64,000 nucleotides of DNA. It comes from Isoetes taiwanensis. Taxonomy: Eukaryota > Streptophyta > Lycopodiopsida > Isoetales > Isoetaceae. Positions 33,191-48,904 of the stretch are shown one piece after another (position 1 is the stretch's first letter; every line of letters begins with the position of its first letter). The stretch lies in NCBI GenBank assembly GCA_021234155.1, contig JAJEKV010000013.1:4644028-4708027 (forward strand), read 5' to 3'. Both the position numbers and the translations under genes were made by a program. Under the pieces are notes generated by a model, which worked only from the letters and a program-made list of their open reading frames with translations, searched no databases and had not been told where the DNA came from.

Positions 33191-33560
33191 AACAGACCAT
33201 CTAGAAACCATGATAGATGTGGTTTTTTATACGGCAATTTATTTGATAGAAGAAAATCACATCCTATAGTGGTCGGTCAAAACTTATAGTGGCTTAGAAC
33301 ATGGTTAATAATGCTAGTTCTAATGTTACAGTGGTTTGATAAAACTGGTCATAGTTAATGAGATGGTTTTATTACAAGGCTTGTGTACCATAGTGGTTTA
33401 TAAAAACTATTGCTAGCTTATAAAAAATAGTAATAGTTTGTTATAGTCCCTAGATGAATAATGGCAAAATTTGAAGAAGTTTACTATGTTCAAGAACCAT
33501 GAATAAAAACAATATCTTTTTTTCTTTGATCATTCAAAAGTCCATATTCCTTGACATATA
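33191..33560. other. AT-rich non-coding stretch
   Basis: Repeated TAGTGGTTTGATAAAAC-like phrases occur but no gene. It may include the remains of a 3' LTR of Gypsy-4, which I could not delimit. Confidence 0.4.
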
Positions 33561-33921
33561 ACATCCATACATTGTCAACAAAATTTGCAAGCCTGATCCA
33601 ATACTTCAGAATAGAAAGCACATTACCTGCCACCAGGAAGCAAATTCAGTGGACCGGCCTTAGGTACAAGGTCTTCTAGAGAGTTCACAAGTTCAAAAAC
33701 CTTGTGTCCTTTCTCATACTGCTTCAAAATCTAGTATGAGACATTACGTCTGCATTTAAGCACTTAAACTGCTCTAAAATCTAAATTATTGCTTTTGAAC
33801 CATGCTATTTAATAACTAATTCCCATTTTTGCACCCTGCAGTTTGTACCCAGAGGGTGTAGCTAATGTAAAGCCTATATGGCATGTGCATGCATGGAGTT
33901 AAAGAAAACGAGCCTTATATA

Positions 33922-33960
<39 letters not shown>

Positions 33961-34324
33961 ATCCATACATTGTCAACAAAATTTGCAAGCCTAATCCAAT
34001 ACTTCAGAATAGAAAGCACATTACCTGCCACCAGGAAGCAAATTCAGTGGACCGGCCTTAGGTACAAGGTCTTCTAGAGAGTTCACAAGTTCAAAAACCT
34101 TGTGTCCTTTCTCATACTGCTTCAAAATCTAGTATGAGATATTACGTCTGCATTTAAGCACTTAAACTGCTCTAAAATCTAAATTATTGCTTTTGAACCA
34201 TGCTATTTAATAACTAATTCCCATTTTTGCACCCTGCAGTTTGTACCCAGAGGGTGTAGCTAATGTAAAGCCTATATGGCATGTGCATGCATGGAGTTAA
34301 AGAAAACGAGCCTTATATAGTTAA

Positions 34325-34356
<32 letters not shown>
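33561..34356. repeat. 398-bp tandem duplication, each unit ending in poly(A)
   Basis: Unit 1 (33561-33956) and unit 2 (33959-34355) start ACATCCATACATTGTCAACA and end GCCTTATATAGTTAA followed by about 30 A. They differ at only a few positions, for example GCCTGATCC versus GCCTAATCC and GAGACATT versus GAGATATT. No protein is recognised. Each unit resembles a poly(A)-tailed retroposed RNA, and the pair looks recently duplicated. Confidence 0.9.
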
Positions 34357-34357
<1 letters not shown>

Positions 34358-34890
34358 AGAAAAAAAATCCTTTATAGGATTCTTTTCGAAACTCTAGATA
34401 CATACCATATACATACACTTTTTTCTCTAAATTCCTCTAAATCCCCTACCATATTTGTACAATTAATTATCTAAATTCAACTAGATCCTTACCATATTTT
34501 TATATTCAGTTTCACAAATTTGGTTAGATCATCTGCAAGTGCCCCTTGATCAAGTTGTGTATATAGTTGACTATTTGAGTGGCCAATATGAGTGTTAAGT
34601 AGGCATGGTGTGGTGAAAATTTGGGCACAACTAGCAGTAGAGGCTTGGAGCAAAGGGTAGAATGGGGTTGAATGGGTTTGGGGAGGGATTTGAAAGTTGC
34701 TTGCACATAATAATTCCTGCTCTAATGATATCATGTTCACAAATATCCTAGTTTCAATGATTCTTTTCTGAATGAAGACTCGTATTCGTTTCAATCACCT
34801 ACTTAAATGTGCCCATGATTACCTTCATATCAGGAAGTACTTATTGCCATACATGTCATTGGCTAAAAAGCTACTTTTAAGTAGCCCTCC
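34357..34890. other. Non-coding stretch
   Basis: I searched it for a further TPS exon on the minus strand and found none. Minus-strand open frames near 34489-34794 have no recognisable domain. Confidence 0.4.
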
Positions 34891-34899
34891 ATAACCTAC

Positions 34900-35093
34900 T
34901 ACTGCCTCTGAAAATAGTGTATTAGCTCTCTGATAAGCCTTATATTGAGAATGAGAATGCAAATTACGTGTGTCTGCCAACCAACCTTCTTGCTGGAAAA
35001 CAATATAATGGAAAAGAGGCCATAATACATTGCTGCAATATCCATTATAATACTGGTCGGCAGTTTCTTCATCTAGAAATACCAGTATGAGTC
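34900..35093 (-). pseudogene. Isolated exon of a class I trehalose-6-phosphate synthase
   Basis: The minus strand reads LILVFLDEETADQYYNGYC and NVLWPLFHYIVFQQEGWL, then KAYQRANTLFSEAV. DQYYNGYCSNVLWPLFHY is the signature of the N-terminal half of glycosyltransferase family 20 trehalose-6-phosphate synthases, which join UDP-glucose and glucose-6-phosphate. The LDEE and QQEGWLADTRN variants fit the plant TPS1-like class. A good 3' splice site (TTTAATGCAG, ending 35094) and a possible 5' site (GTAGGT, from 34899) bound it. I found neither the upstream WxGW-containing exon nor the downstream HDYHL-containing exon within this window. It could be an exon of a gene with very long introns, or a captured or broken fragment. 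Confidence 0.72.
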
Positions 35094-35099
35094 CTGCAT

Positions 35100-36179
<1,080 letters not shown>

Positions 36180-36197
36180 TTCATTGTGTGTGTGGCG

Positions 36198-37329
36198 ATG
36201 GCGATGGCGTCCAAAAAAACTAGGGCAAAAGTTTTTCTCAGGGCACGCGTGCGCACTGGCCGACCTTCGGGTCCACCGGATCCTGTAGCGAGGGACCCGA
36301 TACTAAAGCAGCGAGCAAGGCACATACGGTTTCCTCTGCTGAAAAAATCAAGAAGGGAACCAAGGTTTCTCCCGATGGCACATCTGGCATTATTGGCGTT
36401 GTTGACACTCCTGCCGAAGAACATGCGGTTCCCTCTGTTAAAAGCAGGAAGGGGTCCGGCTGCAGTCCAGGTGAGGGTTTGTCCCCAGTGGAGGAAATGC
36501 AGGTGAAGCTTTGCAGGTGGATAACCCAAATCCGAATGCTCCAGAGATGATGCTTGGATCTGGCCAGCAGCATGGGCAGACACAGATGGATATTGGGGGG
36601 CTCCTTGCGAATTTGAACTTGGTGATGCTGAAATTAATGGAAACTTTAGACCAAATGCGTAAGGAGGCAGCACACAAAGACTCAGAAATGGTATGTACGC
36701 TGCGTCAAATTTCTTGTTCTCTTTCTGAGTTGCAACAGGATAATAGATCCTTGAAGAATGAGCTTGCTGCCTTGAAAACAGAATTGAAACAAGAGAATCA
36801 AAATCTTAGAGAAGAAATTAACATTTTAAAAGAAAGGGAAGCGGAGGCTCTGTGTGATGGGGATGAGAATGAAGAAGACATTGTAGTCAATGAAACTGTT
36901 AAAGAAGCAGTAAACAAACTGAATGCAAGAATGAATGATGTCTTGGAGCAGTAGGAGAGGCAGAAAAGGGCTCTCAATCTAAGAGTTACTGGCCTCCCAG
37001 AAATTGAAGGTGAAAACACTAAAAACGAAGTTGCTCGGCTGTTCACAGATCAAATGAAACTGGAAGGTATTGAGATTGAAGACGCTTTTAGAGCAGGCCT
37101 GAAGGGTTCTAAGTCACGAAACGTGGTGGTTAAATTTGCTAACCAGACCAGCAGAATGAGGGTGCTACAGAAAAAGACAGAGCTCAAAGGAGCAAATATT
37201 TGGATCAATGAAGATCTCACCAAAGAGCAGTATGAAGCGCATAAAGTAGAAATTCAGAAATACAAGGTAGCAAAGCAGAATAATCAGAAGGCTTTCTGGA
37301 GGAATGGGAAGGTGCAAGTTGCAGCATAG
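36198..37329 (+). pseudogene. LINE-A ORF1: coiled-coil RNA-binding protein
   Basis: It probably starts at ATG 36198 ([11 protein letters not shown]). The N-terminal third is frameshifted. From 36511 the frame is good: a coiled coil (LRQISCSLSELQQDNRSLKN), an in-frame TAG at 36952-36954, then the conserved core QKRALNLRVTGLPEIEGE, DAFRAGLKGSKSRNVVVKFA and GANIWINEDLTKEQYE, ending GKVQVAA. This matches the coiled-coil plus RRM-like plan of L1-type ORF1 proteins. Other copies have Gln (or a neighbouring residue) where the internal TAG lies, so that stop is a private mutation. The terminal TAG (37327-37329) is conserved in the family and in frame with ORF2. Confidence 0.85.
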
Positions 37330-40300
37330 GGAATAGAGGCCATTAGGATTATGGCATGGAATATAAGCCAGTTGAGCGCGGAAAAGGTGCACTCAATGGA
37401 TGATGTTCTAGCATCAGTAGACTTGGTCTTTTTTCTAGAGACATGGGAACATGAGGAATTTGGTTTGCCAGACATTCCAGGTTTCTGTTTGTTACACTCA
37501 GTATGGAATAAGAAGGGGTGGAGGAGAAGAGGATATGGAGGGGTTGCATGTTATATTCGAAGGGAACTAAAACATACGGTAAGCATAGTTAAAGACTCAA
37601 AACAATATATATGGGTGGAGCTGGGAGGAAAGGATCGTAAGGTGTTCATTGCAGGGTGCTATTTCCCGCCTTTAAAACAACAAACTTATAGTATGTACAA
37701 CCTGGACATGGAGGATCCTTTTCAGACACTTGAGCAAGACATAACCTGGTTTTTGTCCATGGGGAAGTGGTGCTTATGGGAGACTTTAATGGTAGAACAG
37801 CGAGAAAACAGGCAGCAATAGCAAGTGCATCTGGGGACCCAATGCGGATGGAGCAGTTAGACGAGCAGGAAATGCGTGATATTGGATGGAATCGTGTGTC
37901 AATGGATATGGATCCGTGGCCTACACCCATGGGTACCGCTCACATTAAACATGTGCGATGGCTTTGAATTTGGTATTGTATAACGGTACTAGAAATTTTC
38001 CAGAAACCTCCAAATGTACATGTAGAGGCAAAAGTGTGGTGGACTATTTTATTGCAGCAGCACATTTTGTGGATAATGTTACCTCTTTGCAAATTTTGGA
38101 TGAGAGAAGCGAATCGGATCATGTGCCAGTCATTGTCTCTATCAAAATTACTAGTGTGCAATGGGTAGGCGAACAAGCGATTCTAGAAGTTCTAGCGCAT
38201 CTATGTGGTTGAGAGGAAAAAAGACTCATATCTAAGCTTTGTTTGAGGAACGCTATGAGCATGTAGTATGGCGAAAGCGCCCGGCGAAATAAGCAATCTC
38301 TTGATCTCTATGGTCACGAGCATTGCCGTGGCGTGTTTTTTCGGGTCGTGTAGGCGTAAGGGCCTACCATGTAATGGCTGGTTTGACCACGAGTGTAAGG
38401 AGAAAAGAAGGCGTTATAAGAGTGCCATTCGGGCTCGTAGGGGGCGATTGATCGAGAGAGTTCAAAACTCTTGTGAAAACAAAGAAGAGGGCTTTTTGCA
38501 ACGCAAACAGGAGGAGCTGGTCGCAGAGTTGCTGATTGATCCCTACAAGTTATGGAAAAAGCTCAAGCAAGGTAAACATGAAAAAACCAATATGAATGCA
38601 AATGTCTTGTTAGAGCAGGTTAAGAGACTCTATCATGTGGAAGGGGTATACAAGATGGTTTGCGGTGGCACGCAAAGTGATTTGGTTTTTTCAGGTGAGG
38701 ATGTCCAATGGGGGCTTTCAAGTTGGCTAATAGAAAAAGCGGCCAGATTCCACGAGGCTTAGTTTGCAGAGCTTACGAAGTGGGGCGGGGACCTAAGGTG
38801 GTAGAGGGGATAACACTAATGTTTAATGCAGCGGTCAAAGAAGGCTTTCCGTCAACATGGCAGGTTAATCGAGTGGTTCCCATATATAAGGCGGGAGATA
38901 GAAATGATCCAAACAACTACAGAATGATTATGGTCAGCAACCTGTTTGCCAAGTTGTATGCTACAATTGTTGAACATAAAATTAGTATGTGGGCAGAGAA
39001 GCATGATGTCAGAGCTAAGGGACAGGCAGGTTTTAGGCCTCTGAAATCCACGGTGGATCACATTGTCACCTTCCGGGCTGTGATAGATGCTGTCAAAGGG
39101 ACACGAAAACCCCTGTTTGCTGCATTCGTAGATTGTACTAAGGCCTTTGATACGGTATGTAGGGAGAACCTTTGGAATAGCATGGAGCGCATCAGTGTGC
39201 CGAGGGAATACAGGGATGCTGTAAGAGTATTATATGAAAAAGTGTTGATTAAATTATCCACTCCTTTTGTCGAGGAATGTGACGAGGTGGTGGTCAGTAA
39301 TATTGGGGTTAAGCAGGGGTGCCCTATGTCGCCAACCCTCTTTGGCATATTTATTGATGAGTTAGAAGGGTGGATACATAATTATGGAGGGGAGGGAACT
39401 CCTCTAGCCGGATATGTTATTCGCCTGCTTTTGTATGCAGACGATATTGTATTGATTTCTAGAAGCAAGGCAGGAATGCAGAAGCACTTGGATGCCCTAG
39501 CTTCTTTTTGTGATGCTAGGGGCTTGCGGGTAAACTTGAGCAAAACGAGTGTGGTAATTTTTGGAACCACGTTGGATAAGAATTATGAATTCTTTTATAA
39601 GGACGACCCAGTGGATATCTCTACATCTTACAAATATTTGGGGATTATCATAGATAAGAATTTTAGATGGAATCAAGCAGTGGAGCAGAGAGTAAATGGT
39701 GGGCTTAAAGCCTTTTTTGCGATGCAGAGAAAATGTGTTAAGGAGGATATTTGGAAGTTTAGTTTGAAGAGAATGTTATATAAGACACGGTTTGGTGATT
39801 GACGGTTGTGCTTTACTACGGTGGAGGTATGGGGGCCGGAGCTTATCATTAGAGCTATGGCGTAAAAATTGAAAAGGTGCAAAAAGAAATTTCTGAGCGC
39901 CGAGCTTGGGGTGAAAATGCGGAGACCTTTATGAGATGATCTTTGGTTGAATGTGGTATGTCGCCAATCGGAGGGTGAGGCTATATGCCAGTTTTTAACT
40001 TGTGCAAAGTAGGGGGTTTGAAGGAAGATAGTCTTCCTCGTCTAGCTATTAAAGGATCTTTTGATCGAGGTTGGTATGCAGATGGTGTTGTGTGGCTAAA
40101 GAGATGGGGGCTCCCCCATCGAGGGTCTTGCAATGAGAATAAGGATCGAATTAGGGAATGGGTTCTGAGACAATAACCAACCGGATCTGGTCTAGACACT
40201 GGAACAAAGATGTCGCGACTGAGAGAGAAGATGAACCCTACTTGCGGGGATATGAGTTATCTCAATGACAATATCTCTATCAAGAAAAGGCATGTTATTT

Positions 40301-40694
40301 GCGTAATGAATCGAGGCTGGCCGGACATCATCTAAACGTGGAAGTGGGGAGATGGACAGGAATAGCACGGGAACATAGACTCTGCAGAGCATGTGGGGCA
40401 AACGAGGTTGAGGACGAAGAACATGCGATTCTAAAGTGCCCGGCATACCAATCACTAAGGGACAGGTTCGAGATTGGGGTTACAAATCTTATTTCCTTTT
40501 TCAGTTTACCTGCCACTCGGGTTGCCAGCTTCTTAATTGATATGTTACAATTGAGGGAGACGGCTGTAAAAATGTCGAGAGATATTCTTGAGGAGGAAGA
40601 GGAGAGTGAGCTTGATGATGAGCCTCTCGATTGTGAGGTTTCATCACAAGAAGATGTTTTTGATTTTGAAAATGTTTTTCTAAACGTCTCATAG
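37330..40694 (+). pseudogene. LINE-A ORF2: endonuclease-reverse transcriptase (broken)
   Basis: It begins directly after the TAG at 37327. AWNISQL, FFLETWEHEEFGLPDIPGF and GGVACYIRREL, then LMGDFNGR (about 37773) and SESDHVPV (about 38107), are the APE endonuclease blocks. RT follows (38800-39720): NRVVPIYKAGDRNDPNNYR, KGQAGFRPLKSTVDHI, FAAFVDCTKAFDTV, GVKQGCPMSPTLFG, and YADD at about 39435 as the active site. The C-terminus has CRACGANEVEDEEHAILKC (C-x2-C...H-x4-C, about 40380-40440) and an acidic tail. At least five frameshifts or stops lie between 37770 and 40300. Confidence 0.9.
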
Positions 40695-40742
40695 ACCTGA
40701 TGGTCTCAAAAAAACGGAATAATAAACTTCACTTCACTTCAC

Positions 40743-41040
<298 letters not shown>

Positions 41041-41046
41041 AAAGTT

Positions 41047-41985
41047 ATATATATCTCTTGTGCAGTCAGTAGTGCTCTATGGGTGTGAAGTATGGGGTCC
41101 AGAACTTGCATTAGAAACATGGAAGAAAGTTGAAAAGGTCCAAGAAAGGTTTTTTTTTTTTTCATGCAGAGCTAGAAACCAAAATGCAGACACCCTATAA
41201 TATGATGTTAGTAGAATATGACAGGCTTTCACTAGAAGCAGAAGTGCTGTGCAATCTCCCTTTTTATGTATGCAAAATATTATTTGAAATGCCACGAGGT
41301 AGCTTGCCTCGTTTGGCATTGGATGAGATGGCAGATGGGGGTTGGTATGCAGACATAAAAAGGTGGCTATTAAAATGGGGCATGGAAATACATGATTTGA
41401 GTGTTAACAGGACCAGAATAAGGGAATGTGTGAAGGGGCACATGATATGCAAAGCGTAGAGTGTTCCAGAAGTAAAGAAAGAATATATAGAAATGTCATG
41501 AACCCCAAGCTTCAAGAGGCATCTTACTTAAAAGAAGGGATATCTGTAAAGCTCAGGCACACAATATGCAGGACGGGACTTAGATCCCACTGTCTAGGAG
41601 TTGAAACAAGTCGTTAGGGAATATTTCTCACGAAATGAGGCATTGTAAAGTATGCATAGCAGAGGTTGTAGAGGGTGAAGGTCACGTAATCCTACATTGC
41701 CCCTCATATCAGGACATCCGGGACAAGTTTGAAATTAATTTTGACAACCTATTACATTTTTTTAGCCTTCCAAGTGACAGATTGCAGTATAGAGAAATGC
41801 ATCTTAAGAAAGAACGCAATGTAAATCTAGAGGAGATTGGAGAGCCTAATGCACTCCTATCTGAGGATGCATTGGATGATATTTTCTATAATTTTGAATG
41901 TTCTAGTTTGAACGTCTTCTAGACCTGGTAGTCTCACAGGCATAATAAATATATTTCATTTTATTCTCTCCCTCCTCCCTCGCTC
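41047..41985 (+). mobile_element. LINE-B: 5'-truncated LINE fragment (RT thumb to 3' end)
   Basis: It begins inside ORF2 with LVQSVVLYGCEVWGPELAL, runs through GSLPRLALDEMADGGWYADI (about 41294) and RHCKVCIAEVVEGEGHVILH (Cys/His motif, 41636-41697), and ends with EDALDDIFYNFE and a stop at 41920-41922. The 3' UTR has AGACCTGGTAGTCT and then ATAATAAATATATTTCATTT and CT-rich and (AC)n sequence. Stops and frameshifts are frequent. It is head-to-tail with LINE-A. Confidence 0.88.
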
Positions 41986-42202
41986 CCCACACACACACAT
42001 AATGAATATGGAGATATAGATAAATAGAGCTCACAGAGCTTATAGAACACAACACAAGTAGATGGGGCCTGCCTCTGCCACTGTACATGGCTAAAGTGGG
42101 TCCTTCCTCCACTAGCGACAATCGATGGGAGATGTGGGCAAGTGCAAGTCCCACCAACCATACCTTCAAACAATTAAAAATAAAATAAAAAATTTAACAA
42201 TA

Positions 42203-42309
42203 ATGAGATGAGATGATATGATATGATATGATATGATATGATATGATATGATATGATATGATATGATATGATATGATATGATATGATATGATATGATATG
42301 ATATGATAC
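42203..42309. repeat. (GATAT)n microsatellite
   Basis: About 20 copies of ATATG/GATAT in a row after two GAGAT units. It lies 200 bp beyond the 3' end of LINE-B. Confidence 0.97.
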
Positions 42310-42995
42310 GATGGCATTTTTTTTTACGTCATACCACTTTAGTGTGAAAATTAGTCTTCTTTCATGTCTTTCTCTTCTCTTTCTTTATTTCTCTTATGAT
42401 GTTTTAGTGGTCTTTGAAGTGGCTGATTCAAGTTGTTGACCAATATGTCCCAAGCTTTTATGGTCATCTCAATGTGTGTGGCTTATGAAGAGCTCTTGGA
42501 CTACACTATGAGACACTTATTGTTGACCCAAGGACTATGTTTATTGCATCTTAATACTTGAATTTTTGGTGTGCCTTACGAAGAGCTCTTGACACTTATA
42601 AGCATATAGGGCATGATTGATCCATTAATATTACATAACTATATTACGAAACTTCTACATTTGGACTGTAATACCATAACAGGCTATATTATGCATGTGC
42701 AGCTTTGCCTTGCCCTTTTCCAGCCAAGTCATGCATGTTAGAAATCAATATTGATATAGTTGTCTACAAAGCCTATATGTAACATCGTTGACTGTTATCA
42801 ATTTTCAAGGCTATTCATTTATTAATGTTCAGAGTGCTGTCACGAACGCTGCATCATCAATCAGTCAAAATAATAGTTACAATTCAAGGTCAATGACGAT
42901 AGTGCCAGGTAATGGGATGGATTGTTTCTTCAAAACCCCCTGTTTTGAACATCAAGCATCCAATTGTTCAGTAAAAAAATTAGCGCCTTGGAACC
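42310..42995. other. Non-coding stretch
   Basis: The phrase GAAGAGCTCTTG occurs twice (about 42487 and 42580) in a loosely repeated context. It may include the upstream region of the lectin pseudogene. Confidence 0.4.
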
Positions 42996-43515
42996 ATGGC
43001 TAGCTCATTGCTCATTTTATTGGTCTTCTTAGCACCAACATGCTGGTGCTATAATTCTTCTCAGTACTCAGACACCAGGGGGCTGGACTAGAAATCCATA
43101 ATCAGTTAGGAGACAGATCTTGCTGTAAAAAGCAGGACTCAAAATGTGGATACATGACATGGTACACGATGGGCTATGCCCGAATCCAAACTGGTCTGGA
43201 CTACTGGAGATTGTCCATAATACTCTGGGATGATTATAATGAACAGGTAATTTGGTCAGTTTGATAAGAAATTTGGGAGAAATTCTAGCATCAGCCTGCA
43301 TCAGAAAGGAGATCTAGTATTGGAGAATGAGATCCATATTCCAGTTTAGTCTATATCCGTTCCTAATGCTACAAATATTTACATGACCAAGGATGGTTAT
43401 ATGGAGCTTCGAAATGGGCAGAATAAGTCTCTATGGAGCAGTTTTAGCAGCCCAACGAATTGCCTTGTTTGTGGCCAGGCTTTAACAAATGGGAGTAAGC
43501 TTGTGAGTGGATGAT
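42996..43515 (+). pseudogene. G-type (bulb-type) lectin domain pseudogene
   Basis: ATG 42996 opens MASSLLILLVFLAPTCWC, a typical secretory signal peptide. One and the same frame then continues, with several stop codons, to SLHQKGDLVLENEI (about 43290) and to MTKDGYMELRNGQ and LWSSFSSPTNCLVCGQAL (43383-43490), ending GSKLVSG and a stop. The pattern GxLVL...LWxSFxxPTxxLxxGQxL..G.KLVS is that of the mannose-lectin domain of G-type lectin receptor kinases. No kinase or membrane segment is present. At least five in-frame stops argue for a pseudogene. Some might instead lie in introns. Confidence 0.6.
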
Positions 43516-43783
43516 AAATATACCAGAAATAGAAGATATATTGATTGATTTGGTGAGTAATCTCTGCTCACCACAGGTTACAAGACACAACGTTTCATGG
43601 TGTCGATCCACTCCAAAGGTCATCGTGGCCTTTTGGATGTAAGATCACCAAGAAGATATTATATAATTTATCACTCTCCCATGATCTAACATCCATAATT
43701 CTGATCCTAGATTTAATAAAATATTAACTCTTAACAACAGGATCCGATTCTTGACTGCATCTTGACAACTCTTGACCAGCGCG
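43516..43783. other. Non-coding stretch
   Basis: Nothing recognised. It borders the 3'-truncated end of LINE-C. Confidence 0.4.
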
Positions 43784-44767
43784 CTATTTTGAATTGCTCA
43801 TATTATCTTTACTCTCCCACTTATGAGCAATCTGAAAAATCTTCACATGCATAAAGATCTTCCTTTTTTCCGGTCTCATGTATATAGTAGGCTTACTTGC
43901 TACATCACTATCCTGTATTATCTTCCCTTTTGTTGCAATTTGCATTATAATGGGATAGTGGTCGGAAATCGGCAATGAGTTATCAACCCAGAAATTTTCA
44001 ATATCGTCCAGAACATGTGTGGCTGCCATAGCTAGGTCTATAACACTAATCCCTTTGCCAAGAGATCCAATAGAGGTGCAATATCTAGATCCTGGATATT
44101 TCCTTATGCCATTCAAAACAATCAGATTCAATCCGTTGCACATGTTCAAAATATGGCTCCCTTGAGGCTAAACTTCTACACAACAATCATCTGTATCCCG
44201 TGCCCAACCTGCTAACTGCATCTCTTCCTCATCAATTCTTTCCATCCAAATCGGCTCTCGGGATTCACTTGCAATATAGGCCTGCTTTTTTCCAATCCTA
44301 CCATTAAAGTCCTCCATCAAAATTACCTCTCCTTGTTCCCCTAAATTCAATTTATCCTATTCCAGATGATGAAAAGGGTCATCTTTGTCCATGTCTGCTA
44401 GACGGTATACCGGTGATTCCCTGGGCAGAAAATAACATCCCGCCAGATATATTTTTTTATTTTTGCCTTCAAATTCTATCCATATAAACTGTTTTGAGGA
44501 ATTCTTTTTTACCACTTTTATCATATCCACAATTTCTTTTTTTACATAGCACACTACTCCATCAAAGCATTTCCTCCTCTATCCCTTTGTATTCCATACA
44601 GAATGCATTAATTCAAAGCCTGGTATCATTGGCATGCCCTCCTCTTCATGTTCATGAGTTTCAGCTAAGAAAATTATATCCCAAGATATGAGAACATCAT
44701 TAAGCACTGCTACCTGCTCAGTCTTCCCATTGATGTTCCACAATGCTACCCTGATGGTCTCTACTTC
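43784..44767 (-). pseudogene. LINE-C ORF2: endonuclease part
   Basis: Directly after the TAG at 44768 the frame reads through VETIRVALWNINGK with no Met. FLAETHEHEEEGMPMIPGF, VVCYVKKEI, IYLAGCYFLP, MEDFNGRIGKK and ISDHYPIIMQI follow, the blocks of an APE endonuclease. One Gly-to-Glu-type change is visible in the GDFNG motif (EDFNG). Stops lie near 44580, 44356 and 44168. RT is absent. Confidence 0.82.
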
Positions 44768-45805
44768 CTATGCTCTGGGCTCAATATGTGCTTTCCCATT
44801 CCGCCAGTACACCTTCTGATTGTTTTGCTTTGCTTCTCTTACTTTTCCCATTTCTTCCTTCTTCTGTACCATCTGAGAGGGTGTAAGATCTTCATTAATC
44901 CACATATCCATACCTTTGAGCAGAGCTCTTTTTCGTAACACATTAATCCTGTCCTCTTTAGAATCAAATTTGATCAGAATGTGCCTTGGTTTCTCTCCCT
45001 TTCTTCCTACCCGATACGCACTAAATGCATTTATATTTTCTAGTTTCATAGAATCACGAAATATCTGACTTATCGTTTCAGCGCATCTCTCATGTTCCTG
45101 TTCTTGAACTCCAATCAACCGGAGGTTAAATGCCCTCCTTTCCTTTTCTTGATGCTCCAGAATATCGTCCATTCTTGTATTCATTCTCTCCACAAGCTCC
45201 TTTATATGGTCTGATCCGTGTTCTTCATCACTTTCTTCGTCAGTTTCTTCTTCTTGCATTTTTTCAATTTGCTGTTTCAATGTGTTATTTTCATGTTTGA
45301 TCTCCTTCATTGCACTGGAAATATCCTAGAGAGTGCAAATTAATTCTGTTTCCCTGGTTGCTGCTTCCCGCCTAATCGTCTCCATGGTATCCAGCATTTT
45401 AGCCATGACTGTATTCATGCTGCATAAGAGCATCATGATCGGATTTTGTTGCTGCTGCATCATATCTATGGACGAAATCCCCTGCTGAAACCCTAAGCCC
45501 TGGATTCCTAGCATTTCCAAAAACTGATCTGCCCGATAGGTTTCCCCTTTCTTGCCCGCAGAAATCCCTGTTTGATCTGCTATCATTACCCCTGCTTTCG
45601 GATTTACCTCTCCTGAATCTGTATCAGAGCTGTCAGTATCGGCCACTGTAGCTCTTATTTTATTTATAGCAATGGCCGATTCCTTCTTTTGTCTATCTCC
45701 TTTTGATGTCCCTGCTGCATTCCCGTAACCTACATTCCCATTGCCATCATCATGACTGCCCACATTGCAAGCCTTGGATCCATCATTTTTCTTAGGTTTC
45801 CCCAT
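44768..45805 (-). pseudogene. LINE-C ORF1 (one internal TAG)
   Basis: The start MGKPKKNDGSKACNVG is at 45803-45805, followed by a Gly/Asn-rich and acidic N-terminus. A Met/Gln-rich segment DMMQQQQNPIMMLLCSMN leads into the coiled coil. An in-frame TAG at 45326-45328 interrupts, and then KHENNTLKQQIEKMQEEE, RAFNLRLIGVQEQEHERC, RHILIKFDSKEDRINVL and GMDMWINEDLTPSQMVQKK follow. It ends GKAHIEPRA and a TAG (44768-44770) in frame with ORF2. Full length would be about 345 residues. Apart from the internal stop it is intact. Confidence 0.88.
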
Positions 45806-45812
45806 CGCCCAA

Positions 45813-48500
<2,688 letters not shown>

Positions 48501-48861
48501 TCCCCGGGGGATTCATCTTTGATCAGCGTATAACCCATGAGAGTTCAACGGAGGGGTGTTTTTTAGACGATTTGTGTACGTATACTTAGGGGTTAGGGGT
48601 GTTTTTAGGCACTGATTTGGAGCAATATCTATACACAAAGGGGTCAAATTGCCTTTTAAGATTGCGTATACAAGGGGGTTTTTTTGCTAACCTCCGAACG
48701 CATATGCCATACCCCCCTTATGTATAAGTGCAACCCCCGGAGCTCTATCGAGCTTTCGCTAGCTAGAACATAATCTACAATAATGTTACCTCTACCACTT
48801 GCCATGTGGCTGGTGCATTTTCCAGAGGAAGGGAATCTGGAGGGAGAGAGAGAGTGTGTGT
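48501..48861. other. Spacer between LINE-D and LINE-E
   Basis: No gene recognised. GT/G-rich phrases such as AAGGGGGTTTTTTTG occur. The right end leads into the CT/AC-rich tail of LINE-E. Confidence 0.4.
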
Positions 48862-48904
48862 ATTACGTCTATGGGAGGCCTCGAAGGTCTATTAGACGAC
48901 AATT

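Larger units (their letters stand above)
43784..45812 (-). mobile_element. LINE-C: LINE copy with complete 5' end, truncated within ORF2
   Basis: Minus strand. A short 5' UTR (GACTTTGGGCG then ATG) leads to ORF1 (45805-44768) and the endonuclease part of ORF2 (44767 to about 43784). RT and the 3' end are missing. Its 5' end abuts the CT-rich 3' tail of LINE-D (CATTTCTCTCTCTCTGAC), so the two lie head-to-tail. Confidence 0.88.

Noticed and set aside
34489-34794. Minus-strand open frame next to the TPS exon as a further TPS exon
   Set aside because: Its sequence has none of the conserved TPS blocks and no matching splice phase.
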